From Ashinkailepas kermadecensis (Eukaryota > Arthropoda > Thecostraca > Neolepadidae), in NCBI GenBank assembly GCA_034440615.1, contig JAOTOM010005101.1, positions 699,501-763,500 on the forward strand: DNA of 64,000 nucleotides, written 5' to 3'. Each line of letters opens with the position of its first letter. Position 1 is the stretch's first letter. The position numbers and the translations under genes were made by a program. Below, piece by piece: positions 35,517 through 41,504 of the stretch. The notes under the pieces are model-generated. The model made no database searches. It worked only from the letters and a program-made list of their open reading frames with translations, and was not told where the DNA came from.

Positions 35517-38300
35517 ATATGCATATATATATTTATATATGTTGATTCAGTATTAATTGTGCAGTGATCTGTACGCTTTTTTTAACGTAAATTAAACAGT
35601 CATACACCGGTAGGCGGCAAGTGAAATATGAGTTGAACTAACATGTTGCTACTGTGCCGGTAGCTCATTGGGCACTAGCTGACTCATTTCCACGAAGCAG
35701 TTGGTAATGAAATGCTGGTAGCTTACCTATGCTTATGTTGGGGATGAGATTTCGATAACTGGCTGATCCTTCTATGAAACCGCTGGTGATGAGACACTCA
35801 CACTGACCCACCCTCGAATGTGAAACCGCTGGTGATGAGACACTCACACTGACCCACCCTCGAATGTGAAACCGCTGGTGATGAGACACTCACACTGACC
35901 CACCCTCGAATGCTGTTGGTGATGAGACACTCACACTGACCCACCCTCGAATGTGAAACCGCTGGTAATGAGACACTCACACTGACCCACCCTCGAATGT
36001 CAAACCGCTTGTGATGAGACACTCACACTGACCCACCCTCGAATGCTGTTGGTGATGAGGTGCTGACACCCGACCCACCTCCACAAAGCTGTTGGTGATG
36101 AGGTGCTGGTAGCGCTGCAGGACGCACGGCTCACTGACCAGCCGCATCACCGTCTCGTCGTCCACCAGGATGTCGCAGCCGTGCGCCGCGCACGAGATGG
36201 TCTGACCCATGCCCTCGTCCATCACCTTGGTGGTCAGGTACTCGGCCCAGCAGGAGCCGCAAAACCGGTGGCCGCATGGCAGGCCCGACATGCCCTGGTG
36301 GTGGCAGACGTCACGACACGATGCATGACGATGCTCCAATCAGAGCACGAAGCACAAGGCTTTGCTGTGGAGTCAGAGTCAGATGCCGCGTGCAGCTCCC
36401 CGCTATGGTGGAGCTATCTCTCGTGCACAGGGAGAAGAGAGAAAGTTGCCATATTTTCACCTAAAAAAACTTTACACCCCCTATCACAATGTAATACATT
36501 TTATATTCGAAGCCACGATTGCCATTATTGCATGACAATAGTATGGCTAAATAGAGCTTCCAATTATAGCACTTGTGTTAATTAATTGATTTTACAATAA
36601 AGATACATCCCAAGTGCATCTTAATCCATTAGTTAGTTATTTGGAGTACCTAAGGGTGCTTTGACAGCTATGGTCATATTGTGACCCATTATGTTCCATT
36701 GTTTGTCAACATCCCTACACCAACCCATGTCCAATCCCATGACCAACATCTAGCTCTGCCAGTGTGCCAGCGCACGGCACACATGGGATGCTGGGCGGCA
36801 GGCCGGACGTACCGCGGACGGATGTACCATTAGGCAGATCTCGCACTCTTCGGTTGGAACGGCACCGCGACGACTGTTCACCTGGAGACATATGGGTCTC
36901 AGGTCAGGTCAATCACATAAATAGTTCACATGTAGTTCATGTACGACAATCGCGAAATTCTGATTAGAAAAAAAAACCATGAAATAGCATATTCCAATCA
37001 TTTAAATCAGGGTGTGAAGACAGTCCCAAGACATAGTTTACAAACTATACAATGCTACCTAAAGCAGTTGTTCTTACTTCGTTATGGGCTGTTAAAGACA
37101 AACGCCATACATCAACGTGCGTTAAATTTCGAAATAACAAAACCCTACAACAGAATAGCTTACAAGAGCAGCTGGAGAAATATCTGCAACACATCCTCTC
37201 CCAGGTCTATCAGCTTCAACCTGACATACATGAAATACTATGGTGTCAAACAAAGTAACAACATGACCGTGATGAGCCACTGTCAACCGCTCCCCGGGCG
37301 CGGCAACCACAAGTCGCACTTCCTCTCAAGATATCTCTTCTCACGACTTCATGGTGACTGGGGTCCCGGGTGAGACATATGTGTGCCCTACTGAACGTAC
37401 CCGAGGCGCGTGAGAGGACTTCTTGATGAGCGGGCTGACCACGTGTGCCTCCAGGAACAGTCGCTCCTGATCCGGGTCGTACAGACGCTCCAGCAGCTTC
37501 TCCTTATCCCAATTAAAATGGTTCAGCAAGATTCGTATTGTGGTCCCTGGCATCTGTGACATAAGCATATGTGTCCTGAGGCTTATAAGGCCAAGTAAGC
37601 ATGACCAGGCATACTTTTTTTTTCAAACACGGATCAGGCTAAACATTTGTTGATCGAAGGCTGCCAAATGAGAGAAGAGTAGACCAGGTATCAGGGGGAC
37701 GCTCGTGCCCTCCTTTACATAGATACCATCCTTCGCCCATGCTAATGAGACTGAATGATCCCCCTACCAAGAGACAAGCAAACTCACAAAGTGCCAAATT
37801 ATAACTTCATGTTGATTTTGACTTGGACCTACCTGTACAATCTGTACAACATGATCGAGACTTCTGCTCAGACTATTGCAAAGCAACGGACAACAATTTC
37901 CATCAGTCAATGACGAAGAATTACATATGTTGATATTAATATTATTCTGAAATGCCATTGTGACATATCTTGAAAAATATGCATGTTTCCAGTCCTAAGA
38001 GAAAGACTCCAGACTTGCACAATGAGTGCAGCACATAAAAGTGACCTCCACACTTTCTACCTGGGCGACGTCCTTGACTTCGTTGATTTCTTCTACCATG
38101 AAGGTGACGATTTCCTGTACCGATAGCACCTGGAATGGGTACTCGTCGACGGCGGCATCCTCGGCACGCGCCGTCGACGGACCGGCTCGCTGTTCGTCAA
38201 AGTCCACCTCGTCGCCGCTCGACTCGTTGCCGGAGTCTGCCTCATACATGACGTCCGAATCGGCGTCTGCCTCGTAATCTATGTCGCCATCCGAGTCCAT
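10018..38300 (-). CDS. ARIH1: Ariadne-1 RBR E3 ubiquitin ligase, complete gene of 10 coding exons (gene span)
   Basis: RBR ligases accept ubiquitin from an E2 onto a cysteine of their own and pass it to the substrate; ariadne-1 proteins cooperate with neddylated cullin-RING ligases in cytoplasm and nucleus (family knowledge). Ten minus-strand exons join in frame to 514 codons plus TAG, and all nine introns begin GT and end AG. Domain order: acidic N-terminus (1-60), UBA-like segment (about 81-131), RING1 (C144, C147, C161, H163, C166, C169, C189, C194), IBR (C234 to C275), RING2/Rcat (C302 to C333) with the catalytic C315 in GGCNHMVC, then the Ariadne domain (345-514). Length suits the family, about 500-560 residues. 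All zinc ligands and the catalytic Cys are present and no stop or frameshift is seen, so the gene looks functional. Introns 7 and 8 (13.0 and 6.1 kb) are swollen by retrotransposons. Exon joins were inferred by family resemblance; no transcript was available. Confidence 0.95.
11071..11183 (-). CDS. ARIH1: ARIH1 exon 9 (Ariadne domain, late part)
   Basis: 113 bp, 37 codons plus AG of a split Arg codon; acceptor GTCCACAG, donor GTATGGAT. It reads [20 protein letters not shown] and then [17 protein letters not shown], a family signature. The 6.1-kb intron before it holds LINE fragments and three mini-retroposons. Intron 9 (10100-11070) is AT-rich with no recognised element. Confidence 0.95.
11577..11617 (-). 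mobile_element. Hairpin mini-retroposon copy (no clear target duplication)
   Basis: On the minus strand GGGCGC-TATAT-GAC-7 nt-GTC-GAT-GCGCCC is followed by CTAAACC. Both stems are fully paired. The tail is shortened and the flanks show no obvious duplication. Confidence 0.75.
11733..12570 (-). pseudogene. RNase H and zinc-knuckle end of the I-like ORF2
   Basis: RNase H motifs [29 protein letters not shown] and [16 protein letters not shown] are visible, with the acidic residues kept. One in-frame stop (after SLLPY) lies in the N-terminal part, and the last 207 codons are open. The CPRC...HILVSCP knuckle follows, ending with TGA at 11733-11735. RNase H would remove template RNA during target-primed reverse transcription. 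Confidence 0.85.
12833..13925 (-). pseudogene. Reverse transcriptase of the I-like LINE, frameshifted
   Basis: Recognisable blocks in at least three frames: [68 protein letters not shown] and a thumb ([17 protein letters not shown]). The first catalytic Asp is lost: the expected FFDIE reads FFFIE over a T-run at about 13710. The second active-site motif is VDD rather than ADD. The copy cannot be active. Confidence 0.85.
13926..15409 (+). mobile_element. R2-like non-LTR retrotransposon, 3' part, decayed
   Basis: The fragment starts in the RT thumb ([40 protein letters not shown]) and runs through the zinc knuckle [19 protein letters not shown] restriction-like endonuclease region follows ([20 protein letters not shown]), then the C-terminus [19 protein letters not shown], ending TAG at 15407. 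Several frameshifts separate these blocks. This protein architecture defines the R2/NeSL group. R2 elements normally sit in 28S rDNA; no rDNA is visible here. The GC-rich stretch to about 15720 is probably its 3' UTR. Confidence 0.85.
14702..15232 (+). pseudogene. R2-like C-terminal zinc knuckle and endonuclease frame
   Basis: 176 open codons hold the C-x2-C...H...C knuckle and the endonuclease core ([11 protein letters not shown] then LVDVDIAFE). The reading then slips frame at about 15140 into [20 protein letters not shown], and a further stop breaks the tail. The endonuclease would nick the target to prime reverse transcription. Confidence 0.75.
16064..16144 (-). mobile_element. Hairpin mini-retroposon with 14-bp target duplication
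   Basis: The 53-bp unit (16078-16130) lies between CCCGTGAGGATCGG (16064-16077) and CCCGTTAGGATCGG (16131-16144), 13/14 identical. On the minus strand it folds GGGCGC-AATAT-GGC-7 nt-GTC-GAC-GCGCCC and then TAAAGCCCACATAAACTAA. Confidence 0.85.
16736..16825 (-). mobile_element. Hairpin mini-retroposon, reference copy, 16-bp target duplication
   Basis: The 58-bp unit (16752-16809) lies between two perfect copies of ATACCAATATATATAT (16736-16751 and 16810-16825). On the minus strand it reads GGGCGC-TGTAT-GAC-CAACGCA-GTC-GAT-GCGCCC, then CTAAACCCAAATAACC and (AACC)n. The right-hand duplication has since grown into an AT microsatellite to 16876. Confidence 0.88.
16816..16876. repeat. AT microsatellite
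   Basis: Uninterrupted (AT)n of about 30 units, seeded in the target duplication of the mini-retroposon beside it. Confidence 0.97.
17284..17397 (-). CDS. ARIH1: ARIH1 exon 8 (Ariadne domain, middle)
   Basis: 38 codons, phase 0; acceptor ATATCTGCAG, donor GTAAGGCA. It reads [20 protein letters not shown] and then [18 protein letters not shown], near-identical to insect and vertebrate ariadne-1. It is separated from exon 7 by a 13-kb intron filled with an Ingi-like LINE and an inverted Penelope pair. Confidence 0.95.
18120..18360 (+). pseudogene. Damaged 2A-like motif and zinc finger of the Ingi-like element
   Basis: [16 protein letters not shown] at 18161-18208 resembles the ribosome-skipping 2A signature D-x-E-x-N-P-G-P, with an extra Ala codon (GCC, 18200-18202) between NP and GP. 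A frameshift later, from 18223, comes [20 protein letters not shown] and WGHGRC: C-x2-C-x12-C-x2-C-x4-H-x2-C, a PHD-like finger found upstream of the endonuclease in some non-LTR elements. In trypanosome and some animal Ingi elements a 2A peptide heads the protein (family knowledge). Confidence 0.65.
18540..19215 (+). pseudogene. AP-type endonuclease of the Ingi-like element
   Basis: Blocks: [75 protein letters not shown] and [11 protein letters not shown]. The catalytic Glu of the usual LQETKL is missing (LQTKL, about 18657), and there are frameshifts plus the 56-bp insertion. The SDH catalytic triad end is kept. Confidence 0.8.
18865..18948 (-). mobile_element. Hairpin mini-retroposon inserted in the Ingi-like endonuclease, 14-bp target duplication
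   Basis: The 56-bp unit (18879-18934) lies between perfect repeats ACCACCTGAAGGTC (18865-18878, 18935-18948). Removing one repeat and the unit restores the surrounding endonuclease sequence, so both insertion boundaries are known. Inner stem AAC/GTT, where most other copies have GAC or GGC facing GTC. Tail AACCCTAATAACTAACTAA. Confidence 0.92.
19590..21107 (+). pseudogene. Reverse transcriptase of the Ingi-like element
   Basis: Blocks: [68 protein letters not shown] and [19 protein letters not shown]. Catalytic residues are gone: the Asp before SRAFD is Tyr, with an added Phe at about 20290, and the YADD box is degraded ([10 protein letters not shown], about 20555). Frames change several times. 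Confidence 0.8.
21415..22264 (+). pseudogene. RNase H and CCHC C-terminus of the Ingi-like element
   Basis: RNase H blocks: [33 protein letters not shown] and [17 protein letters not shown]. Then [20 protein letters not shown] and a knuckle, [19 protein letters not shown] (about 22083-22139). The blocks lie in at least two frames, with a stop at about 21604. The 3' end of the element is near 22264. Confidence 0.8.
22280..26390. other. ARIH1 intron 7 sequence without recognised genes
   Basis: A 163-codon open frame at 22325-22816 resembles nothing I know. A degenerate tandem duplication of about 175 bp lies at 22960-23335 (both halves end ACCCTGCCATTTTT). A (GTTT)n run sits at 26396-26430. 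The 24062-24201 duplication is listed separately. Confidence 0.4.
24062..24201 (+). repeat. 40-bp direct duplication around a mini-retroposon-like tail
   Basis: TCCCCGATGTCCGCATTAAC and what follows (24062-24101) recurs 100 bp later at 24162-24201 with about 88% identity. The 60 bp between them contain GCCCTAAAGCCGAAATAACC followed by CTAATAACTAA, which matches the tail of the hairpin mini-retroposons. It may be a damaged insertion with a long target duplication. Confidence 0.5.
26624..26650 (-). ncRNA. Hammerhead-ribozyme-like motif in Penelope 3' region (left copy)
   Basis: On the minus strand CTGACGA-T-GGCC-CCT-GGCC-GAAAC. It contains the hammerhead core words CTGANGA and GAAA around a self-complementary GGCC stem. 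Penelope-like elements are known to carry hammerhead motifs. A bulged T and the lack of an obvious stem III leave activity unproven. Confidence 0.4.
26925..28348 (-). pseudogene. Penelope RT and GIY-YIG endonuclease, left copy
   Basis: RT blocks: [38 protein letters not shown] and [14 protein letters not shown] with both catalytic Asp present. The GIY-YIG part reads [18 protein letters not shown]. Cys-rich linker [11 protein letters not shown]. 396 codons (26925-28115) are open, but a frameshift near 28050-28110 cuts them off from the upstream RT block (27995-28348). The protein would nick DNA and reverse-transcribe at the nick (family knowledge). Confidence 0.88.
28414..29510 (+). pseudogene. 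Penelope RT and GIY-YIG endonuclease, right copy
   Basis: Same blocks as the left copy ([32 protein letters not shown]). One base is lost near 29105 (the [11 protein letters not shown] region), which splits the frame into 28414-29205 and 29124-29510. The break differs from that of the left copy, so the two decayed independently after duplication. Confidence 0.88.
28415..29890 (+). mobile_element. Penelope-like element, right copy (plus), 5'-truncated
   Basis: It mirrors 26548-28021 closely over nearly 1.5 kb. The match starts at GGGTAACCGATGTGC, inside the RT, and runs to the end of the 3' UTR (CACCTCCTGGTATATTGAAG). The 390 bp at the centre (28022-28414) belong mostly to the longer left copy, plus a 40-bp duplication of TTCTTGAGTAAGATTCTCGT. 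Confidence 0.9.
29783..29810 (+). ncRNA. Hammerhead-ribozyme-like motif in Penelope 3' region (right copy)
   Basis: TTGACGA-T-GGCC-CCT-GGCC-GAAAC, identical to the left copy except TTGA for CTGA. Confidence 0.35.
30403..30607 (-). CDS. ARIH1: ARIH1 exon 7 (Ariadne domain, first part)
   Basis: 205 bp: one base completing Trp344, then 68 codons. Acceptor CTTCAG, donor GTATGGCT. It encodes [36 protein letters not shown] and [12 protein letters not shown], the helices of the Ariadne domain that fold back on Rcat and autoinhibit the ligase (family knowledge). Intron 6 (30608-33579) holds two mini-retroposons and a hAT-type MITE. Confidence 0.95.
30793..30868 (-). mobile_element. Hairpin mini-retroposon with 12-bp target duplication
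   Basis: The unit 30805-30856 lies between AGAGGACATTAT (30793-30804) and AGAGGATATTAT (30857-30868). On the minus strand the inner stem is GAC/GTT, then GAT-GCGCCC and CTAAACCCGCG. The 5' arm of the outer stem is degraded. Confidence 0.78.
31449..31500 (-). mobile_element. Hairpin mini-retroposon copy, no clear target duplication
   Basis: On the minus strand GGGCGT-ATAT-GGC-7 nt-GTT-GAT-GCGCCT, then CTAAACTATAAGAACTAAC. The stems hold with G-U pairs. Confidence 0.72.
32386..32892 (+). mobile_element. hAT-type MITE, copy 1, 8-bp target duplication
   Basis: The 491-bp unit (32394-32884) begins CAGTG and ends CCTG, between perfect CATGGGCA repeats (32386-32393, 32885-32892). No coding capacity. 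8-bp duplications and CAGTG-type ends are typical of hAT transposons. A roughly 80% identical copy with its own 8-bp duplication is at 41702-42195. Orientation arbitrary. Confidence 0.82.
33580..33710 (-). CDS. ARIH1: ARIH1 exon 6 (RING2/Rcat, catalytic cysteine)
   Basis: 131 bp, 43 codons plus two bases. It encodes [20 protein letters not shown] and [14 protein letters not shown], with catalytic Cys315 in GGCNHM. Acceptor TCCCGACAG; donor GTGGGTGTT splits the Trp codon (TG|G), giving a phase-2 intron that matches the first base of exon 7. The upstream intron is packed with a 60-bp minisatellite starting about 30 bases from this acceptor. Confidence 0.95.
33741..34135. repeat. 60-bp minisatellite in ARIH1 intron 5, about 6.4 copies
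   Basis: The unit is AGGTGTCGGTCGGGAGCTGT followed by GGGCCAGACGAGACGCCGCG and CTCAGTCCCTGTGAAGCCAC. On the transcribed strand every unit contains TTCACAG and CCCACAG, that is, acceptor-like words. The array ends about 30 bases upstream of the exon 6 acceptor. The 60-bp period keeps several frames open by chance. Confidence 0.92.
34980..35201 (-). CDS. ARIH1: ARIH1 exon 5 (IBR domain)
   Basis: 74 codons, phase 0; acceptor CTTCACCAG, donor GTTGGTGCC. It encodes the in-between-RING zinc domain: [18 protein letters not shown] and WHDPVRC, followed by the linker [20 protein letters not shown]. An unusual feature is CNRCLCWC where other ariadne proteins have CNRLLKWC: two extra cysteines at residues 230 and 232. 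Confidence 0.95.
35455..35540. repeat. AT microsatellite in ARIH1 intron 4
   Basis: (AT)n with a few ATGTAT and ATGCAT interruptions towards the right. Confidence 0.95.
35677..36085 (-). repeat. Tandem array derived from the exon 4 / intron 4 junction
   Basis: On the transcribed strand, exon 4 ends CACCTCATCACCAACAGC-TTTGTGGAG|GTGGGTCGG. The intron then repeats CTCATCACCA[A/G]C[A/G]G-...-TTCGAGG-GTGGGTCAGTGTGAGTGT in units of 41 and 46 bp about six times. Degenerate copies follow at about 35765-35800 and 35677-35720 (GCATTTCATTACCAACTGCT then TCGTGG). Each full unit includes a donor-like GTGGGTCAGT. Seen directly by alignment to the exon end; the functional effect is unknown. Confidence 0.88.
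36079..36294 (-). CDS. ARIH1: ARIH1 exon 4 (rest of RING1)
   Basis: 72 codons, phase 0 on both sides; acceptor CACCACCAG, donor GTGGGTCGG. It carries CGHRFCGSC and ISCAAHGC (RING1 ligands C161 to C194) and the very conserved [12 protein letters not shown] and [11 protein letters not shown]. The last 30 bases of this exon and its donor are the apparent source of a tandem array in the following intron (see 35677-36085). Intron 3 is 36295-36812 and holds one degenerate mini-retroposon. Confidence 0.95.
36624..36691 (-). mobile_element. Old hairpin mini-retroposon copy in ARIH1 intron 3
   Basis: Between ATCCATTA and ACCCATTA (7/8). On the minus strand AATAT-GAC-7 nt-GTC is kept and the outer stem is eroded (GGGTCAC / GCACCC). 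The tail is CTCCAAATAACTAACTAA. Confidence 0.65.
36813..36881 (-). CDS. ARIH1: ARIH1 exon 3 (first zinc ligands of RING1), 23 codons
   Basis: A 69-bp exon found by looking for the missing first half of RING1. It reads [20 protein letters not shown] and then PSA, supplying the C-x2-C pair (C144, C147). Acceptor ...GTCTCCAG, donor GTACGTCC, phase 0 on both sides. The spacing from CEIC to the next Cys in exon 4 is 13 residues, as in human and fly ariadne-1, which fixes the donor at GTACGT rather than the alternative GTACATCC 15 bases earlier. Confidence 0.9.
37401..37553 (-). CDS. ARIH1: ARIH1 exon 2 (UBA-like segment)
   Basis: 51 codons, phase 0 at both ends; acceptor ...TGTCACAG, donor GTACGTTC. 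It encodes the hallmark [20 protein letters not shown] helix of ariadne-1, the UBA-like domain that contacts NEDD8 on cullins in the human protein (family knowledge). Intron 1 (37554-38060) and intron 2 (36882-37400) show no recognisable element. Confidence 0.93.
38061..38300 (-). CDS. ARIH1: ARIH1 exon 1 (start codon, acidic N-terminus)
   Basis: 80 codons, phase 0 at its 3' end, with donor GTAGAAAG at 38060. It encodes the Asp/Glu-rich tail ([16 protein letters not shown]...) that opens ariadne-1 proteins and the start of the UBA-like region ([12 protein letters not shown]). The ATG at 38300 sits in GACGCCATGG, a strong Kozak context, and is the only Met upstream of the acidic tail. Nine bases upstream, at 38310, is a good acceptor (TTTCCTGTAG), so the true first exon may be a non-coding exon beyond the AC microsatellite, with that repeat inside a 5' UTR intron. 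Confidence 0.93.
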
Positions 38301-38470
38301 GGCGTCCTTCTACAGGAAACATAGGTGCCACCCACCGTCGATCAGGACGCAGTGGCATATATGCACTCCATGTACATCTATATATGCCCAATGTACACCA
38401 CAGATATAAATATATATATATAAGTATAAAAATAAAAATATATATGTATGTATGTATGTGTGTGTGTGCA

Positions 38471-39164
<694 letters not shown>

Positions 39165-39517
39165 CACATATATATATATTACATATAACTTACCTGTTGT
39201 CCATGGCTTATCTGCCTAGTGTTTTTCAAACATGGTAAAGAAGAAATTCAACACTCCCTCACATTGACGATGTTATTTTCCAACTTTACTCCACAATTAT
39301 TTAGCACACTGAAGGTCTTGACATCGAATAATGAGTGATGCAGAATAATATGCTTTTCTATTCATTATTTTCAACCCCAAGCTGATTTACCTGGAACAAA
39401 CTATGTCTCAGCTATGACTGATGTCACTGAATCGCCCCAATATCATTACTGCTGTTGTCATTTATGTTGCTGGTAGAATGGCTGTATTATTCCGTGCTGT
39501 TCATTATTTGATGTTGA

Positions 39518-39681
39518 GGTTGGTTGGTTATTGGTTTTACGACACGTCGACCGTTGAGTCATGTAGGTCGCCAATCTCTCACGCCGATTGGTCGCGGGCC
39601 AAGAGTAGCGACAGTTGAGACTCGAACCCACAACCTTTAGATTGTGAGACGAGCATCTTACCCCTAGACCACTCGTCCCCC
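39518..39681 (-). mobile_element. tRNA-derived SINE, copy 2
   Basis: About 93% like 5698-5863: same A and B boxes on the minus strand (39662-39672 and near 39619-39629) and the same AATAACCAACC tail. No clear target duplication, so it is probably older. Confidence 0.88.
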
Positions 39682-39688
39682 TGCTATA

Positions 39689-40150
39689 ACCTTCTGTTTT
39701 ACTTTCTGCCTTCATACACTTTTTGGTATCCCATGTCGAAATATCGTCAGAATATGATCCCTGGATCTGTTTGGAGGAGGTCCTGATGATCTGGAGCCAC
39801 TGCGATTGTTCCCGCCAGAAAATGCTCCCTGGATCGATTGGAAGAGGTCTTGATGATCTGGAGCCACTGAGATTGTTTCCGCCAGAAAATGGTCCCTGGA
39901 TCTATTGGAAGAGGTCCTGATGGTCTGGAGCCACTGCGAAGGTTTCATGGTGGTTTTTTGTGCCCTAACATATACATAGTAGCATATACATAACATATAC
40001 ATATACATATAACAGACCTTCTCTTTTACTTTCTGCCTTCATACACTTTTTGGTATCCCCATGTGGAAATGGCGTCAGAATATGATCCCTGGATCTATTG
40101 GAAGAGGACCTGATGATCTGGAGCCACTGAGATGGTTTCATGGTGGTTTC
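39689..40150. repeat. Degenerate tandem of about 66 bp within a larger duplication
   Basis: The word TGATCTGGAGCCACTG with CCAGAAAATG and CCCTGGATC recurs at about 39757, 39827, 39895 and 40083. The preceding TTTTACTTTCTGCCTTCATA block (39698) recurs at 40025. Confidence 0.75.
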
Positions 40151-41504
40151 ACGCTGCCATGAATCATATGTAATGTTGCAAAACCGTCTGGTTTCCCGAT
40201 GGGCGAATAAGTCGTATCACTGTGACTGTTTGTGCCATCATCAAAACGTTGCATCCATATAGTTATGTATTTAAACAGTGTGACATTCCTTGCCTATATG
40301 CAGCACATTCAGTTACATATCTAGTGTAAACAATGATATGGCCGAAAGTATAAGATTGCAGGTGCCTACGTCATCCATGAACGCAGATATGCATGCTTGT
40401 TACTCTTTGTAATGCTGGTGGAACACCATCCAAACACAAATATTTTTATTTCCCTTCAAGTGCTTACCCAAAACTGATACTCATTCACCACTGAAGCTAA
40501 AGAGGGCACACCTTTGAAAGAGCCAAATGTTGCTCCATATATTAGAGTGCAACAAAAAGACACCCATAAATAGGAGTTCAATAAAAGTATAACCTATTTA
40601 TGTATATAGGTATTTGGTTTTGTTAATGCATCAGTAATAATGTTGCTTTGACAGAGAACACTGCATTAGGAACTCGGGGACAAGCTTCATTAAATTAACT
40701 CAAACTGGACAAGACATCCAAATACAACCTGGAAAAAAACACCAGACCACACTTGGCAGCATATTCACGCCAGGTGCGATGCGACAATAACCGCACACTA
40801 CTGCCACCTGTTGACAGCAAGTGGAGACACAGCCGTATGATTTCACTGGCTCCTCTAATGGACAACAGACAAACTATTTGTGTACTTTATGATCCTTGGA
40901 CCTAAATGAACTTTGGAAGTTGTGAACGCTCCCTCTGAAGCCAGTTTTGTACGTTGTGATTGTTGTATGTTATGAACTTTGTACATTGTGAATGCACCCT
41001 ATCCAATGCATTTTGGACTTTATTTTGACTTATTACGTAATGATCCTTGGACGTTGTGAGCTTTGCACGTTATGATATGGCCTCGCTGTAACTCCTTGAC
41101 TGTTGACCTGACACTTCTAAAAATGACAGCTGCATTTTGTACATCAGGTTAACCCACACAATATTTTCATCAAAATATTTTAAAAATTGGGTGTTTGCCC
41201 TTGTTGATTTATCATGGAATAGGCCAGTGTATTTATTTTCCAACTGAAAAGTAATAATTTGCAGAGAAAATGAGTGGTCGCATGGTCTTTTTCACGTAAA
41301 AAAACAGTGTTATAAAAATAAAAGTTCATAAGAATAAAATTTTACCTTCATCTCCATACCAAAATTTATTCTGCTAGAATTCATTTGCAGGTACACTGCT
41401 TTTTAGTGCCAATTTGAATCTAATTGGCATGGACTATCTGCCTATAGCCATGCACAATAATCATAGTTGGCCGCTGACCATTCGTGTTAGATGCTTAGTA
41501 CCCA

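Larger units (their letters stand above)
39200..41500. other. Non-coding region upstream of ARIH1, repeats only
   Basis: It holds the second tRNA-SINE and the tandem at 39689-40150, both listed separately. A copy of the CCACTCATTTT / AACTGAAAAG repeat lies at about 41240-41340. No protein-coding similarity found. A promoter of ARIH1 could lie here, but no core motif can be assigned. Confidence 0.4.
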
